A DNA stretch of 64,000 nucleotides from Kuafuiihalomonas sp050331295 (lineage in GTDB: Bacteria; Myxococcota; Kuafuiibacteriia; Kuafuiibacteriales; Kuafuiibacteriaceae), in assembly GCA_050331295.1 (NCBI GenBank), contig JBHJGZ010000006.1:749158-813157 (forward strand). The letters are read 5' to 3'. The notes under the pieces were generated by a model. It did not search any database and was not told the DNA's origin. It saw only the letters and a program-made list of their open reading frames with translations. Below, piece by piece: positions 41,904 through 51,516 of the stretch. Made by a program: the position numbers and the translations under genes. Numbering within the stretch: position 1 is the first letter of the stretch; each line of letters opens with the position of its first letter.

Positions 41904-44888
41904 TCACGCGGATGTGTGGAGGAGTGGCTTGAGATAGCGGCCGGTATGGCTCGACTCGACCTGAACGACGACTTCGGGCGGCCCTTCTGCCACCAAAATG
42001 CCGCCCCCGTCCCCACCTTCGGGGCCCAGGTCGACTATCCAGTCTGCATTCTTGATGACGTCGAGATTGTGCTCGATGACCACGACGGTGTGACCTTGGT
42101 CTGCGAGTCTATCGAGAACGACGATGAGCTTCCGTACATCTTCGAAGTGAAGTCCCGTCGTCGGCTCGTCGAGGATGTAAAGCGTCTTTCCTTGGTTTGC
42201 GTCCTTGAGCGATTCGCCCTTGGCCAGCTCGGTGGCCAGCTTCACGCGCTGCGCCTCTCCTCCCGACAAAGTCGTAGATGGCTGGCCGAGCTTGATGTAT
42301 CCAAGACCCACTTCGAGAAGACACTTGGCATACCGGTAAATCTTCGGATGGCTGCGGAAGAAACCTTCCGCTTCTTCCACCGTCATGTCCAAGACGTCGG
42401 CAATGCTCTTGTCTTTGAAGGTCACCCCCAGCGTTTCGCGATTGAATCGCGTGCCCTCGCAGGTCTCGCACGTGACGAAGACATCGGGGAGAAAATGCAT
42501 GGCTATCTTCCGGGTGCCCTGCCCCTGACACGCCTCGCATCGCCCACCTTTGACGTTGAACGAGAACCGCCCAACCTTGTAGCCCCGGATTTTGGCCTCG
42601 GGAACCTGCGCAAACAACCGCCGGATGTCATCGAACATGTTGGTGTACGTCGCCGGGTTGGAACGTGGAGTACGACCGATGGGCGACTGATCTACTTCGA
42701 TGACGCGCTCGATGTGCTTGAGTCCATTGACGCGATCGTGAGCACCTGGCTTCGCTTTCAGGCCCAAGTGTCGCCGCGCGGCCTTGAGGAGAATGTCGTT
42801 GACCAACGTCGACTTCCCGGAGCCGGATACACCCGTGACCACCACCAAGCCACCGATGGGGAAGGCCACATCAATGCCCTTCAGGTTGTTCTCTCGCGCA
42901 TTCTTCACCGTGAGCGCTCTCTTGGGGGAGACCGACCTCCGCTGATCGGGCTTAGGAGTGGGAATGGACTTCTGACCCGAAAGATATTGGCCGGTCACGG
43001 ATTCAGGGGCCCGCGCGAGGTCCTCAATGCTCCCCTGAGCCACGATGCGGCCTCCGTGAACGCCCGGCCCCGGCCCGATATCGATCACGTGATCGGCAAA
43101 CCGGATCATCTCCTCATCGTGTTCCACGATGATGACGGTGTTTCCGATGTCGGCGAGCCGTCGCAAAGTCTTGATGAGGCGCGTGTTGTCTCGGGAATGA
43201 AGCCCAATGGTGGGCTCGTCCAAGACGTATGCAGCGCCCACGATCCCGGAGCCGACCTGGGTCGCAAGCCGGATCCTTTGCGCCTCTCCCCCCGACAAGG
43301 TCGACATTTTGCGGCTGAGGGACAGGTATTCGAGTCCAACGCTGGAAAGGAAGCCGAGCCTTGCTTTGACCTCCCGAAGGATGGGCTCCCCGATCACTTT
43401 CTGTTCGGGACCCAGCTCCAGACCTTCCAGCACATCCTTGGCGGTTTCAATGTCGAGTCGGCTGAAGTCAGCAATGTTGAATCGATGAGGATTGGGCGCG
43501 AAGCCATGCCGAGACCGGTGCTGCACCACCGACTCCGGCAGCGGATGGCGCGTGCCGAGGAATACCGAAAGCCCTTTGACGTCCAGCCGGGCCCCGAAGC
43601 AAGTCGGACACTCCTTCTCGGCCATGAACTCGGAGAGAAACTCCTTGACCCAGTCGGAGTCGGTCTTTTGAAACCAACCGTCCAGCATCGCGACCACTCC
43701 TTCCCACGCATCTTCGCCGTACAAGAGCGTATGGATGGTGTCCGCGTCGAGTTCGCCAATGGTGGCTTCCTTGGGCACCCCGAACATTCGGCAGAACTGG
43801 CGAATCACGCGACCCGCGAACATGCCGGCCGGACCATTGCGTTTGAAGGGTGCAATGCCCCCTTTCATGATCTCTTTGTCCGGGTCCGGGAGAAGGAGGT
43901 CCTCGTCGAACTCCAAGACCGCTCCGAGCCCCTGGCAGGTGGCACAGGCGCCCCGCGGACTGTTGAAGCTGAACAGTCGAGGCTCCAGCTCTTCCAGTGC
44001 ACACTCGGGATGTTCAGGACATGCGAGATGTTCCGAAAACAAGCGGTCTGCCCAGGCCCCGTCCTTGAGCTCGCTGATGATGGCCGTCCCATCGCCGAGC
44101 CGAAGCGCCGTCTCGACCGAGTCTGAAAGCCGCTTGGTCTCGGCTCCTTTCTTCACCAGCCGGTCCACCACCGCAGCGATATCGTGGAGTTCGTAGCGTC
44201 CCAGACCGAGCGGGTTCTCGCCATCGCCTCCGGTCTCGCCTTGGAGGTTCACCACCTTTCCATCGACTCGAGCCCGTACGAAGCCTTCCTTCTGGAGTCG
44301 GTCCACCACCTCTTTGTGAAAACCTTTCTTGGCTCGAACGACGGGGGCCAACACCATGAGTTTGGTACCGTCGGGAAGTGCCGCCACTGATTTCGAGATC
44401 TGACTCGGCTCGGTGCGATCGATGACGCGACCGCACCGAGCACGCACGGAGGCGGCGCGACCGAGCTCAGTGGGCTCCCAACAGGTCGGACTCCCCAGGC
44501 GAGCGAACAGGAGGCGCAGGTAGTCATAGATCTCGGTGGAGGTGGCCACGGTGGACCGCGGATTGTGCGAGGCACTCCGCTGCTCGATGGCGATGGTGGG
44601 CGGAAGACCCTCGATGCTCTCGACATCGGGCTTCTTCAGCTGGTCCAGAAACTGTCGAGCGTACGCCGACAGCGACTCCATGTACTTGCGCTGACCCTCG
44701 GCAAAGATCGTGTCGAAAGCCAACGATGACTTCCCAGAACCACTGAGTCCGGTGACGACCACCAGTCTGTCGCGGGGAATGTCGACATCGACCGACTTGA
44801 GATTGTGCTCCTGGGCTCCACGAACCTGAATCAAGCGGATCGGCTCGAAGCGGTCGGCGCCCAGCTTCGGCGCCCTCGGATAAGCCAT
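41904..44888 (-). CDS. uvrA: Excinuclease ABC subunit A (UvrA)
   Basis: The 994-residue protein is a full UvrA. It has a first Walker A (GLSGSGKSSLAFDT), the AYARQFLDQL helix, and the first zinc module (CPEHPEC and GACATCQG). LSGGEAQRIRLA and DEPTIGLH are the first signature and Walker B. The second Walker A is GVSGSGKSTLVNDIL, the second zinc finger is CEACQG with CETCEG, and LSGGEAQRVKLA with DEPTTGLH follow. UvrA finds damage and loads UvrB in nucleotide-excision repair. I chose ATG 44888, which gives the family N-terminus. The frame stays open to an ATG at 45011, 4 bp after the gloB stop, which would add a Ser/Arg-rich 41-residue extension. Confidence 0.96.
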   Translation of the reverse strand: MAYPRAPKLGADRFEPIRLIQVRGAQEHNLKSVDVDIPRDRLVVVTGLSGSGKSSLAFDTIFAEGQRKYMESLSAYARQFLDQLKKPDVESIEGLPPTIAIEQRSASHNPRSTVATSTEIYDYLRLLFARLGSPTCWEPTELGRAASVRARCGRVIDRTEPSQISKSVAALPDGTKLMVLAPVVRAKKGFHKEVVDRLQKEGFVRARVDGKVVNLQGETGGDGENPLGLGRYELHDIAAVVDRLVKKGAETKRLSDSVETALRLGDGTAIISELKDGAWADRLFSEHLACPEHPECALEELEPRLFSFNSPRGACATCQGLGAVLEFDEDLLLPDPDKEIMKGGIAPFKRNGPAGMFAGRVIRQFCRMFGVPKEATIGELDADTIHTLLYGEDAWEGVVAMLDGWFQKTDSDWVKEFLSEFMAEKECPTCFGARLDVKGLSVFLGTRHPLPESVVQHRSRHGFAPNPHRFNIADFSRLDIETAKDVLEGLELGPEQKVIGEPILREVKARLGFLSSVGLEYLSLSRKMSTLSGGEAQRIRLATQVGSGIVGAAYVLDEPTIGLHSRDNTRLIKTLRRLADIGNTVIIVEHDEEMIRFADHVIDIGPGPGVHGGRIVAQGSIEDLARAPESVTGQYLSGQKSIPTPKPDQRRSVSPKRALTVKNARENNLKGIDVAFPIGGLVVVTGVSGSGKSTLVNDILLKAARRHLGLKAKPGAHDRVNGLKHIERVIEVDQSPIGRTPRSNPATYTNMFDDIRRLFAQVPEAKIRGYKVGRFSFNVKGGRCEACQGQGTRKIAMHFLPDVFVTCETCEGTRFNRETLGVTFKDKSIADVLDMTVEEAEGFFRSHPKIYRYAKCLLEVGLGYIKLGQPSTTLSGGEAQRVKLATELAKGESLKDANQGKTLYILDEPTTGLHFEDVRKLIVVLDRLADQGHTVVVIEHNLDVIKNADWIVDLGPEGGDGGGILVAEGPPEVVVQVESSHTGRYLKPLLHTSA

Positions 44889-45015
44889 TGAGGTTTCCGA
44901 GGTCCTATCGGCAGGTAGGGACGACGCGGTCAAAACCGAAGCGGTCGCTCGCCCTGCCGCCAGCGACTGAGTGCGCCGGCTGCCCCTCGATTGCGCCTTG
45001 CGTGTGCCCATCAAG

Positions 45016-45885
45016 CTAGCCGTGAAGTGGAAGGTCGGCGTCGGAAATCGACCGATGTTTCTTCGAGTCTTTACGGCGACGGATGGCCGCGAAGACGTCC
45101 GAAGGTCCTGCGTTGGGTGGCAGGTCGTCTGCGACCGCGTTTCTGATCTCCTCCGATTCCCATCGCAGAAACGGGTTCGTGGCCCGCTCGAGTCCGATGG
45201 TCGACGGTACCGTGGACCGACCCTCGGCTCTGAGCTTCCAGTCCCGGGCGATACGAGCTCTCAGGTCGGGATTGGAGGGCTCGACACTGAAGGCAAACCG
45301 CAGGTTATCCTGCGTATATTCATGAGCACACAAGACTTTGGTCGTCGGGTCCAACTCACGGAGTTTGGAAAGACTCTCGAACATCTTGGCCGGCGGACCA
45401 TCGAAGAGGTAGCCGCAACCACCGGCGAACAGAGTGTCTCCGCAGAAGAGCAGGTCTTCGAACAGAAAGGAGATGTGTCCGTCCATGTGGCCTTCCGTGA
45501 GCAAGACTCTGCCCACCGCGTTCCCGAGGCGAATCGAATCTCCGTCGTCAACCGCCTCGGTGAGACCCGGCACCGCAAAGGCCGCCTTTCGCGGCCCCAC
45601 AACCCTCATCGACTCGAGTCTCCCCATCTCGCTCAAGTTCTGATTGATACCGATATGGTCGAAGTGGGTATGGGTGTTGAATATCGCATCCGGGCGGATC
45701 CCGAGTCGTGTCGCCGCCTCGAGGGCCGGACCTGCTTCAGGACCGTCTATGAATGCAGACGAGCCAGAGTCTTTCTCCACCAGGAGGTAAATGAAGTTGT
45801 CCTGCCAGGCTGGGATTTGATGTACTTCCAGACGTCCGCTTGACGACCGAATCACTTCGGACGGCGTGGTCACGGCATGGGCCAT
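45016..45885 (-). CDS. gloB: Hydroxyacylglutathione hydrolase-like MBL-fold hydrolase
   Basis: The 289-residue protein has the metallo-beta-lactamase fold with THTHFDHIG for the dinuclear zinc site, EGHMDGH for the second His, FCGDTLFAGGCG for the bridging Asp, and CAHEYTQDNLRFA. The latter two are hallmarks of glyoxalase II. It hydrolyses S-lactoylglutathione or similar thioesters. The C-terminal half (TNPFLRWESEEIR) is also typical, being the glutathione-binding region. The start is ATG 45885; the frame extends upstream with no similarity. It lies 50 bp after the aminopeptidase gene. Confidence 0.9.
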   Translation of the reverse strand: MAHAVTTPSEVIRSSSGRLEVHQIPAWQDNFIYLLVEKDSGSSAFIDGPEAGPALEAATRLGIRPDAIFNTHTHFDHIGINQNLSEMGRLESMRVVGPRKAAFAVPGLTEAVDDGDSIRLGNAVGRVLLTEGHMDGHISFLFEDLLFCGDTLFAGGCGYLFDGPPAKMFESLSKLRELDPTTKVLCAHEYTQDNLRFAFSVEPSNPDLRARIARDWKLRAEGRSTVPSTIGLERATNPFLRWESEEIRNAVADDLPPNAGPSDVFAAIRRRKDSKKHRSISDADLPLHG

Positions 45886-45935
45886 ATCCTGTCTACAACA
45901 TCGGACTTGTGCGAGGCCGGCAACAAAAGTCCGGG

Positions 45936-47489
45936 TTACAAACCGAACAAGGAGGCCCCCAAGGCGAGGAGCGGAGCCCCGGTCGGTCGTCCGCGCTGCC
46001 AATCGGCCTCGTCCAGTGCGCTCCCCCCGATATCGATATGGGTGTAGGGAAGGGGTCGGTCGGCATCTCGACCGTGGTGGTCCAGACCGGAAGCGACACA
46101 CAGAAATGCCATCGGGAACTGATGACCTCGGTCCGTTCCCGTGGAAGCAAGACGGTTGCTGGACACCACGTCGTCGGCGTTGGACCAGGGCTTCACAAAC
46201 TCGAAGTCTTCACGGCGTAGCCGCGAAATTTCGAACGGGTCGCCCCACAGTTCTCCCGCTCGGCTGAGGCCCTCCGAAACGCCTTCCCGTCGAGCCGGTC
46301 CGTTGTCGATGCAGATGCTGTACGGACCCACGGCCCGCCCGCTGTGCCCGGTCAGGGTGGCCACGGAGAAGATACGCGGCCGATGAGCAGTTTGCGCTTC
46401 GAGTCGAAGATGGGACAGGAGGTCTGCCAGCACCAGACGGCCCTCCGCATCGGTGTTGCCCACTCGAACCCGGGTTCCGGCATGACTTCGCAGGATCTCA
46501 TCACTCACAAAGGCCTCCGCACCGATGCTGTTTCGTACCGCGCCAATCTCGGCCACCAGACGCAGACCCGGCGGACGAAGAAGAGCCGCCGCGAGCATCA
46601 GTCCGGCCACTGCGGCGCCGCCTCCCTTGTCTCGCGACATCCCGGCCATGGCGCCAGAGACCTTCAGGTCGGCGCCCCCGGTGTCATAGGTCACGGCCTT
46701 GCCGGCCAGGCCGATCCATTGCGCGTGATCATCGGGGTCACCCACTTCCAGTCGGATCAGGCAAGGTCGATGACGTTCTACCGGAAGGGAAGCTCGCGCC
46801 ACCGCCATCATCAATGGCGTTTGTTCGAGCAGAATTTCAGGGTCTTCGGTGATGGCGACCGTGACCCCGGCCGGAACCAAGACCTCTCGACAGAGCTGGG
46901 CGAAGCTTCGAGGTGTCATCCGCTCCGGATCGGTTCCGCCGAGATCGCGGGTCAGTCGACGGCCCTCCTCCAGGGCTCTGAGGGTCGATACCAGCTCGGC
47001 ACCATCATCTCGGTAGATGAAGCCGAGTTGCGCGACCGGCTCCGTCTGAGCCTCCCCGAGTGCCTCCCTCGCTTCGAGGGGTGCCCACAGGCTCGCCAAC
47101 GCTTCCAGGATCGCCACTTCCAGCGCTCGCTCGAAGCCGGAAGGATAGACCGAGGGCTCCAGCATGATAACGGGTCGGGTTGCGCCGGCGTCGCGAGCTC
47201 GGCGGACGCCCGAGCGCGCAGCGTCTCCGATCCGTCGGACATCGTCGAAGTCTCGTTCCAAAGGACCGGTTGGAGCGACCACCAATCTCTGGCCTGGAAG
47301 GTCAGGAGCGTGGTGCACGCTCACGCCGGAAGAAAGCTGAAGATCTAGGCCCCGGAGCATTTCGAGTCTCTGGCCGAGCTTCGGGAACATCCCGAAATCG
47401 AATCGGGATGTCACTGCCACCAAGGCATCAAAGGATGAAGCCTGGAGGTCGGCGACCTGCTTTATGGGAACGAGCTGCGGAATGGCCAC
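45936..47489 (-). CDS. M17 leucyl aminopeptidase, NPEPL1-like
   Basis: The 517-residue protein has the C-terminal M17 catalytic domain: GLAGKAVTYDTGGADLK, MSRDKGGGAAVAG and VRVGNTDAEGRLVLAD. These carry the Lys, Asp and Glu ligands and the catalytic Arg (in EGR). The DTGG and MSRDKGG variants are nearer the NPEPL1 (probable aminopeptidase-like 1) group than E. coli PepA. It removes N-terminal residues from peptides, probably in the cytoplasm. The start is GTG. Downstream neighbours are GloB-like and UvrA genes on the same strand. Confidence 0.88.
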   Translation of the reverse strand: MAIPQLVPIKQVADLQASSFDALVAVTSRFDFGMFPKLGQRLEMLRGLDLQLSSGVSVHHAPDLPGQRLVVAPTGPLERDFDDVRRIGDAARSGVRRARDAGATRPVIMLEPSVYPSGFERALEVAILEALASLWAPLEAREALGEAQTEPVAQLGFIYRDDGAELVSTLRALEEGRRLTRDLGGTDPERMTPRSFAQLCREVLVPAGVTVAITEDPEILLEQTPLMMAVARASLPVERHRPCLIRLEVGDPDDHAQWIGLAGKAVTYDTGGADLKVSGAMAGMSRDKGGGAAVAGLMLAAALLRPPGLRLVAEIGAVRNSIGAEAFVSDEILRSHAGTRVRVGNTDAEGRLVLADLLSHLRLEAQTAHRPRIFSVATLTGHSGRAVGPYSICIDNGPARREGVSEGLSRAGELWGDPFEISRLRREDFEFVKPWSNADDVVSSNRLASTGTDRGHQFPMAFLCVASGLDHHGRDADRPLPYTHIDIGGSALDEADWQRGRPTGAPLLALGASLFGL

Positions 47490-47624
47490 TGGCTCACAAT
47501 AGCCGTGTCCCGGAGTTTGGGCCAGACCGAAGCTCGAGGAAGCCCTTCGCGACTCATTTCCCCCGCGAAGCGGTCAAAGAAAGAGCGAGTGGATGCAACT
47601 CGAGTTGCGACTCGAGAATGTGGC

Positions 47625-48176
47625 TCAGCTCGAAGGCCGTCCCGGGGGCTCCGAAGGTTCGGACGGCGACCGTGGAGGTTCGCGGTGCGTCTCCTCCTTG
47701 GATGGCGTCGTCCTCGTCTCCGACCCGCCTCTCGCCACAGGGCGGTCGGTCGAGGCGAATGCTTCGAGCTTCATCCGCACCAAGACATACGCGACCCCAG
47801 TGAGGGGGTCGAACCATTCATCGGACACCCGAATGGTTCGCAAGGCAGCCATGGCGCGGTCACGGGCATCAGGACATATCCGAAATGCCTCCGACGCCGT
47901 GGCCGATTCCATTCCGCAAAGCTGAGGGCTCAGGTCCTCCAAGAGGGTCGCAAGGCGGCTGCGGGCATGCTCACGAGCATGCCGACGGGCCAGGTCCCGA
48001 CGCGCGATGCCCGATGACGTTCCCACGTATTCGACCGAATGACCATTGCGGGCGAAGTTGAACGTATCGTTGGCAACCCAAGCCGGCGCTCCCCGCTCTA
48101 CGGGGGACACCGGGTCGGCGGAGGCACACGCATAAGCAAGGAGACCGAACGAGACCATGCGGAGGCCTGCCTTCAT
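47625..48176 (-). CDS. LPP20-like small lipoprotein
   Basis: The 183-residue protein starts MKAGLRMVSFGLLAYAC, with a lipobox-like YAC end and a second Met at position 7 as an alternative start. The mature protein has APAWVANDTFNF and helical Arg/Ala-rich segments (RRDLARRHAREHARSRL) that resemble LPP20/FlgO-type lipoproteins, which contain a polar-aromatic strand followed by long helices. The C-terminus is low complexity (Glu/Pro/Ser). It is the first gene of the minus-strand run preceding the aminopeptidase (135-bp gap); the family call is tentative. Confidence 0.55.
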   Translation of the reverse strand: MKAGLRMVSFGLLAYACASADPVSPVERGAPAWVANDTFNFARNGHSVEYVGTSSGIARRDLARRHAREHARSRLATLLEDLSPQLCGMESATASEAFRICPDARDRAMAALRTIRVSDEWFDPLTGVAYVLVRMKLEAFASTDRPVARGGSETRTTPSKEETHREPPRSPSEPSEPPGRPSS

Positions 48177-48280
48177 GATGCTGAGGCGCGGATATCCCTT
48201 TTGCAGTGCGTCATGCAAGCCCACGCATCGCTGCGAACCCTTGACACCATCGTACATCCGGCCGGTTCTCCCGTGGCCGC

Positions 48281-49483
48281 ATGACTTCCGAACCCATTCT
48301 CGACCGGGTGCGTCGCTTTGTAGATGAACGCATCATCCCGTCCGAGCCCGCCATCGACCGATGGATACGAGAGCGCGATGACCCGTGGTGCGCCATCCCC
48401 GAGGTCGAAGCCATGAAGGCCGAAGCCCGCTCGGAGGGTCTTTGGAATCTGTTCTTGCCGGATAGAACCCACGGGGCGGGGCTATCGGTCCGGGCCTATG
48501 CATCGGTTGCCGAAGAGACCGGACGCTCCATCTTCGCGCCGGAAGTGTTCAATTGCAATGCACCGGACACCGGCAACATGGAGGTCCTGCACCTCTATGG
48601 CACGGAGCAGCAGAAGAAAGAATGGCTCGTTCCTCTGCTCGCGGGGGAGATTCGATCCGCGTTCTGCATGACGGAACCAGAGGTCGCGTCCTCGGACGCA
48701 ACCAACATGCAAGCCACGGCCGAGATCCGAGGCGATGAGATCGTCTTGAACGGTCGGAAATGGTGGTCGACCGGGGTGGGTCACCCGCACTGCCGTTTGC
48801 TCTTGTTCATGGGAGTGAGCGCTCCCGATGCGCCAAAGCACCAGCGACACTCCATCGTATTGGTTCCAATGTCGACGCCTGGGGTTCGCGTGGAACGAAT
48901 GCTCAGCGTCTTCGGCCTTCAAGATCCACCCTATGGCCACGGTGAAGTCGTGTTCGAAGACGTTCGCGTGCCCGTCTCAAATCTCATTCACGGTCCAGGT
49001 CGAGGTTTCGAAGTGGCACAAGGGCGCCTCGGTCCCGGTCGAATTCACCACTGCATGCGTCTCATCGGCGCTGCGGAGCGCTCTCTTCAGCTGCTGGTAC
49101 AACGCGCAACATCTCGGGAGGCCTTCGGCAGACCCTTAGCCGCTCTCGGGGGCAACATGGACGTCATCGCGGAATGTCGGATCGCCATCGACCAGGCACG
49201 GCTGCTCACGCTGCAGGCGGCAGAATGTATCGACCGCGATGGTGCCCGAAGTGCGATGAAGCTGATCAGTCAGATCAAGGTGGTCGCCCCGCGTATGGCA
49301 CAGAAGGTGATCGATCACGCGATCCAGATCCATGGCGGAGCAGGTCTTCACCACGACCTACCCCTGACCGCCTTCTTCAGCCAGGCACGTTCGCTGCGTT
49401 TGGCGGACGGCCCGGACGAAGTTCACCTCCGAGTCGTGGCAAAGATGGAGATCGAGGCCCAACTGGGGGCTCGCCTTGGGTGA
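48281..49483 (+). CDS. Acyl-CoA dehydrogenase, ACAD10/ACAD11-like
   Basis: The 400-residue protein has the acyl-CoA dehydrogenase fold. CMTEPEVASSDATNMQ binds FAD and acyl-CoA; YGHGEVVFEDVRVP, RLGPGRIHHCMR and FGRPLAALGGNMD lie in the helical domain; IQIHGGAGLHHDLPLT and the C-terminal RLADGPDEVH complete it. This last variant is characteristic of the ACAD10/11 group. An APH-fold kinase gene follows with an 8-bp overlap. ACAD10/11 in animals fuse the same two domains and degrade 4-hydroxy fatty acids through a phosphorylated intermediate. The likely role here is the dehydrogenase half of that two-protein system. Confidence 0.9.
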   Translation: MTSEPILDRVRRFVDERIIPSEPAIDRWIRERDDPWCAIPEVEAMKAEARSEGLWNLFLPDRTHGAGLSVRAYASVAEETGRSIFAPEVFNCNAPDTGNMEVLHLYGTEQQKKEWLVPLLAGEIRSAFCMTEPEVASSDATNMQATAEIRGDEIVLNGRKWWSTGVGHPHCRLLLFMGVSAPDAPKHQRHSIVLVPMSTPGVRVERMLSVFGLQDPPYGHGEVVFEDVRVPVSNLIHGPGRGFEVAQGRLGPGRIHHCMRLIGAAERSLQLLVQRATSREAFGRPLAALGGNMDVIAECRIAIDQARLLTLQAAECIDRDGARSAMKLISQIKVVAPRMAQKVIDHAIQIHGGAGLHHDLPLTAFFSQARSLRLADGPDEVHLRVVAKMEIEAQLGARLG

Positions 49484-50525
49484 CCGAGCTTCGGTGCGAC
49501 CCGAAGACGCCTTCGACCCGGGACCAGTTCATGAAGCCATCGTTCGCGTCCGACCGGAAGTCGGCCAAAGGCTTCCAACCGTCACGCAGTTCACCGGGGG
49601 GGCCTCGAATCGCAGCTACCGGTTGGACTACGGCCACCAAAGCCTGGTCTTGCGTCGACCTCCGGCTGGACACGTCACCGGCAACGCGCACGACATGAGC
49701 CGGGAGTTTCGGGTCCTCTCGGCCCTGGCTCCGCTATATCCCAAAGCACCAAGAGCCATCCTGCTAGAAGAGGACACGCGGATCATGGGTGAACCGTTCC
49801 TCGTCATGGAAGAAATCCCTGGGATCATCCTGCGCAAGGACCCACCCGAGGACCTGGAACTCCCTTCCGAGGCTTGCCATCAATTGTGCGAGACCTTCGT
49901 GGACGGTCTGGTCGAACTTCATCGACTCTCGGTGGCGAAGACGCCACTGGAGGGATTTGGCAGCGGTGAGGGCTATCTTCATCGTCAGGTTCAGGGCTGG
50001 GCCAAGCGATACCGAAGCGCCCGCACCCCCGATGCCGCTTCCTTCGAAGGCGTGATCCAGTGGCTGGAAGAACACACGCCTCCGCAGGTTTCCAGAGTCT
50101 GGGTTCACAACGACTACCGTTTCGACAACCTCATCTTGGACCGGAACCAACCCTCGAAGGTGGTGGGTGTTCTGGATTGGGAGCTCTCAACCCTCGGAGA
50201 CCCGCTCATGGACCTCGGCAACAGCCTGGCCTACTGGGTCCAGGCCGACGACGACCCCATGATGCACATGATCCGGCGACAGCCTACCCACCTGACGGGG
50301 ATGTGGCGGCGAGCAGAGGTCGTCGATGCGTATCTAGAAAAGATGGATCTCGCCGTAAACGACTTGCGATTCTACGAGGTGATGGGACTCTTCCGGCTGG
50401 CTGGGATCGCCCAACAGATCTACCGCCGATACCACGACGGTCTCACCACCAACCCGGCCTTCAGAGACTTCATTCATGGAGTAAACTACTTCGAGCAGCG
50501 CATCAGTGGTCTGATCGACCCATAG
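49476..50525 (+). CDS. APH-family phosphotransferase (ACAD10/11 N-terminal kinase homologue)
   Basis: The 349-residue protein has the aminoglycoside-phosphotransferase/choline-kinase fold: FTGGASNRSYRL, the Lys/Arg strand LVLRRPP, FLVMEEIPG, and the catalytic loop VWVHNDYRFDNLIL with VLDWELSTLGDPLMDL (metal-binding Asp). The family includes the kinase half of mammalian ACAD10/11. It probably phosphorylates 4-hydroxyacyl-CoA before the dehydrogenase acts. The TTG start overlaps the preceding stop; a GTG six codons later is an alternative. It converges on the CobW-like gene with a 23-bp overlap at the 3' ends. Confidence 0.85.
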   Translation: MGDRASVRPEDAFDPGPVHEAIVRVRPEVGQRLPTVTQFTGGASNRSYRLDYGHQSLVLRRPPAGHVTGNAHDMSREFRVLSALAPLYPKAPRAILLEEDTRIMGEPFLVMEEIPGIILRKDPPEDLELPSEACHQLCETFVDGLVELHRLSVAKTPLEGFGSGEGYLHRQVQGWAKRYRSARTPDAASFEGVIQWLEEHTPPQVSRVWVHNDYRFDNLILDRNQPSKVVGVLDWELSTLGDPLMDLGNSLAYWVQADDDPMMHMIRRQPTHLTGMWRRAEVVDAYLEKMDLAVNDLRFYEVMGLFRLAGIAQQIYRRYHDGLTTNPAFRDFIHGVNYFEQRISGLIDP

Positions 50526-51516
50526 CAGGGCCGTCTTCTCCCAGCGCTGCAGCGTTCAGCCGCGATTTCATGGCTTCGACATCGGCTTCGGTGAAGCGTC
50601 CGATGAAGACCAATCGAGAGCACGGAGCTTCCTCACCCCAATGGCTGTGGGGTTGAGCATAAAGCCGGCGGCCGACGAGGTGGGCGACCACGCGAACACC
50701 AGGCCGTTCCACCAATGACAAGAAGCCTTTTGCGCGAAGGACGTCCTCGGGTAGCGCCTTCAAAGCATCGAAGAACGGACGATACGGAATCGGCGGGATG
50801 TGCTCCCAGGTGAAGTGGGACAACTGGGCGTGCAGAGCACTTGCCGGGCTGTCATCGACCTGACCCAACGCAGGGGTCGATACCCAACTCGGAAACTCGT
50901 CGAGCCCCAACGAAAGGCCCAAGATAACATCCAAATCCACTCGCCCTTCCTGGGCCTCGACCATGTGGGCATCCGGGCTGATGGCACGAAGCGCGGCTTT
51001 CACCGGTTCGAGATCCGCCGCCAGATCGATCTTGTTGAGGACAACGAGGTCGGCGGCTCGCACCTGCCGCACTTGGAGGGCCTGCAGGTCCTCATCTGGG
51101 AGTGGAAATCGCTCCGCATCCACCACCGTGACGAGACCGTCGAAACGAATCAATGCTGCTCTTTGCAGTTCCCGAAAGATATCCAAGAGCGGGCCGGGAT
51201 CCGCAACGCCGCTTGCTTCCACCACGACGTGGTCGAGATGCGGGCTGCGTTCGGACAGCTGGAGGATACAATCCGAGATGCCGCTCCGGAGCGTGCAGCA
51301 GATACACCCGTTGCTCAACGTCAGGACCTCGTCTCGAACGCCAACGATGAGGTCCGCATCCACCTCGATGGAACCGAAGTCGTTGACGACGACCCCAAGC
51401 CTCGGACCGGACGTCTGACTCGCTGCTTCCTGCAAGACGTGATTGACGAGGGTGGTCTTGCCGGAACCCAAGAAACCGGCCACCAACGTCACCGGAAGAG
51501 GTGTCGACCTCGTCAA
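50503..51516 (-). CDS. CobW/COG0523 GTPase, likely metal chaperone
   Basis: The 337-residue protein has the G3E GTPase motifs: TLVAGFLGSGKTTLVNH (P-loop), the metal-binding CICC (CxCC) in LSNGCICCTLR, VVEASGVADP, and LVVLNKIDLA. A C-terminal CobW_C domain follows (~240-330, VRVVAHLVGRRLYAQPHSHWG), with a His pair. Members deliver Zn2+, Co2+ or Fe to client enzymes. The start is TTG and overlaps the stop of the zinc-ribbon gene by 4 bp (TTGA). ThrRS, a zinc enzyme, lies next upstream. The client metal is inferred to be zinc from the neighbourhood; no Zur box was found by eye. Confidence 0.88.
   Translation of the reverse strand: MTRSTPLPVTLVAGFLGSGKTTLVNHVLQEAASQTSGPRLGVVVNDFGSIEVDADLIVGVRDEVLTLSNGCICCTLRSGISDCILQLSERSPHLDHVVVEASGVADPGPLLDIFRELQRAALIRFDGLVTVVDAERFPLPDEDLQALQVRQVRAADLVVLNKIDLAADLEPVKAALRAISPDAHMVEAQEGRVDLDVILGLSLGLDEFPSWVSTPALGQVDDSPASALHAQLSHFTWEHIPPIPYRPFFDALKALPEDVLRAKGFLSLVERPGVRVVAHLVGRRLYAQPHSHWGEEAPCSRLVFIGRFTEADVEAMKSRLNAAALGEDGPAMGRSDH

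Noticed and set aside
44889..45011. 41-residue extension of UvrA
   Set aside because: It is Ser/Arg-rich and not conserved in the family; noted as an alternative start only.
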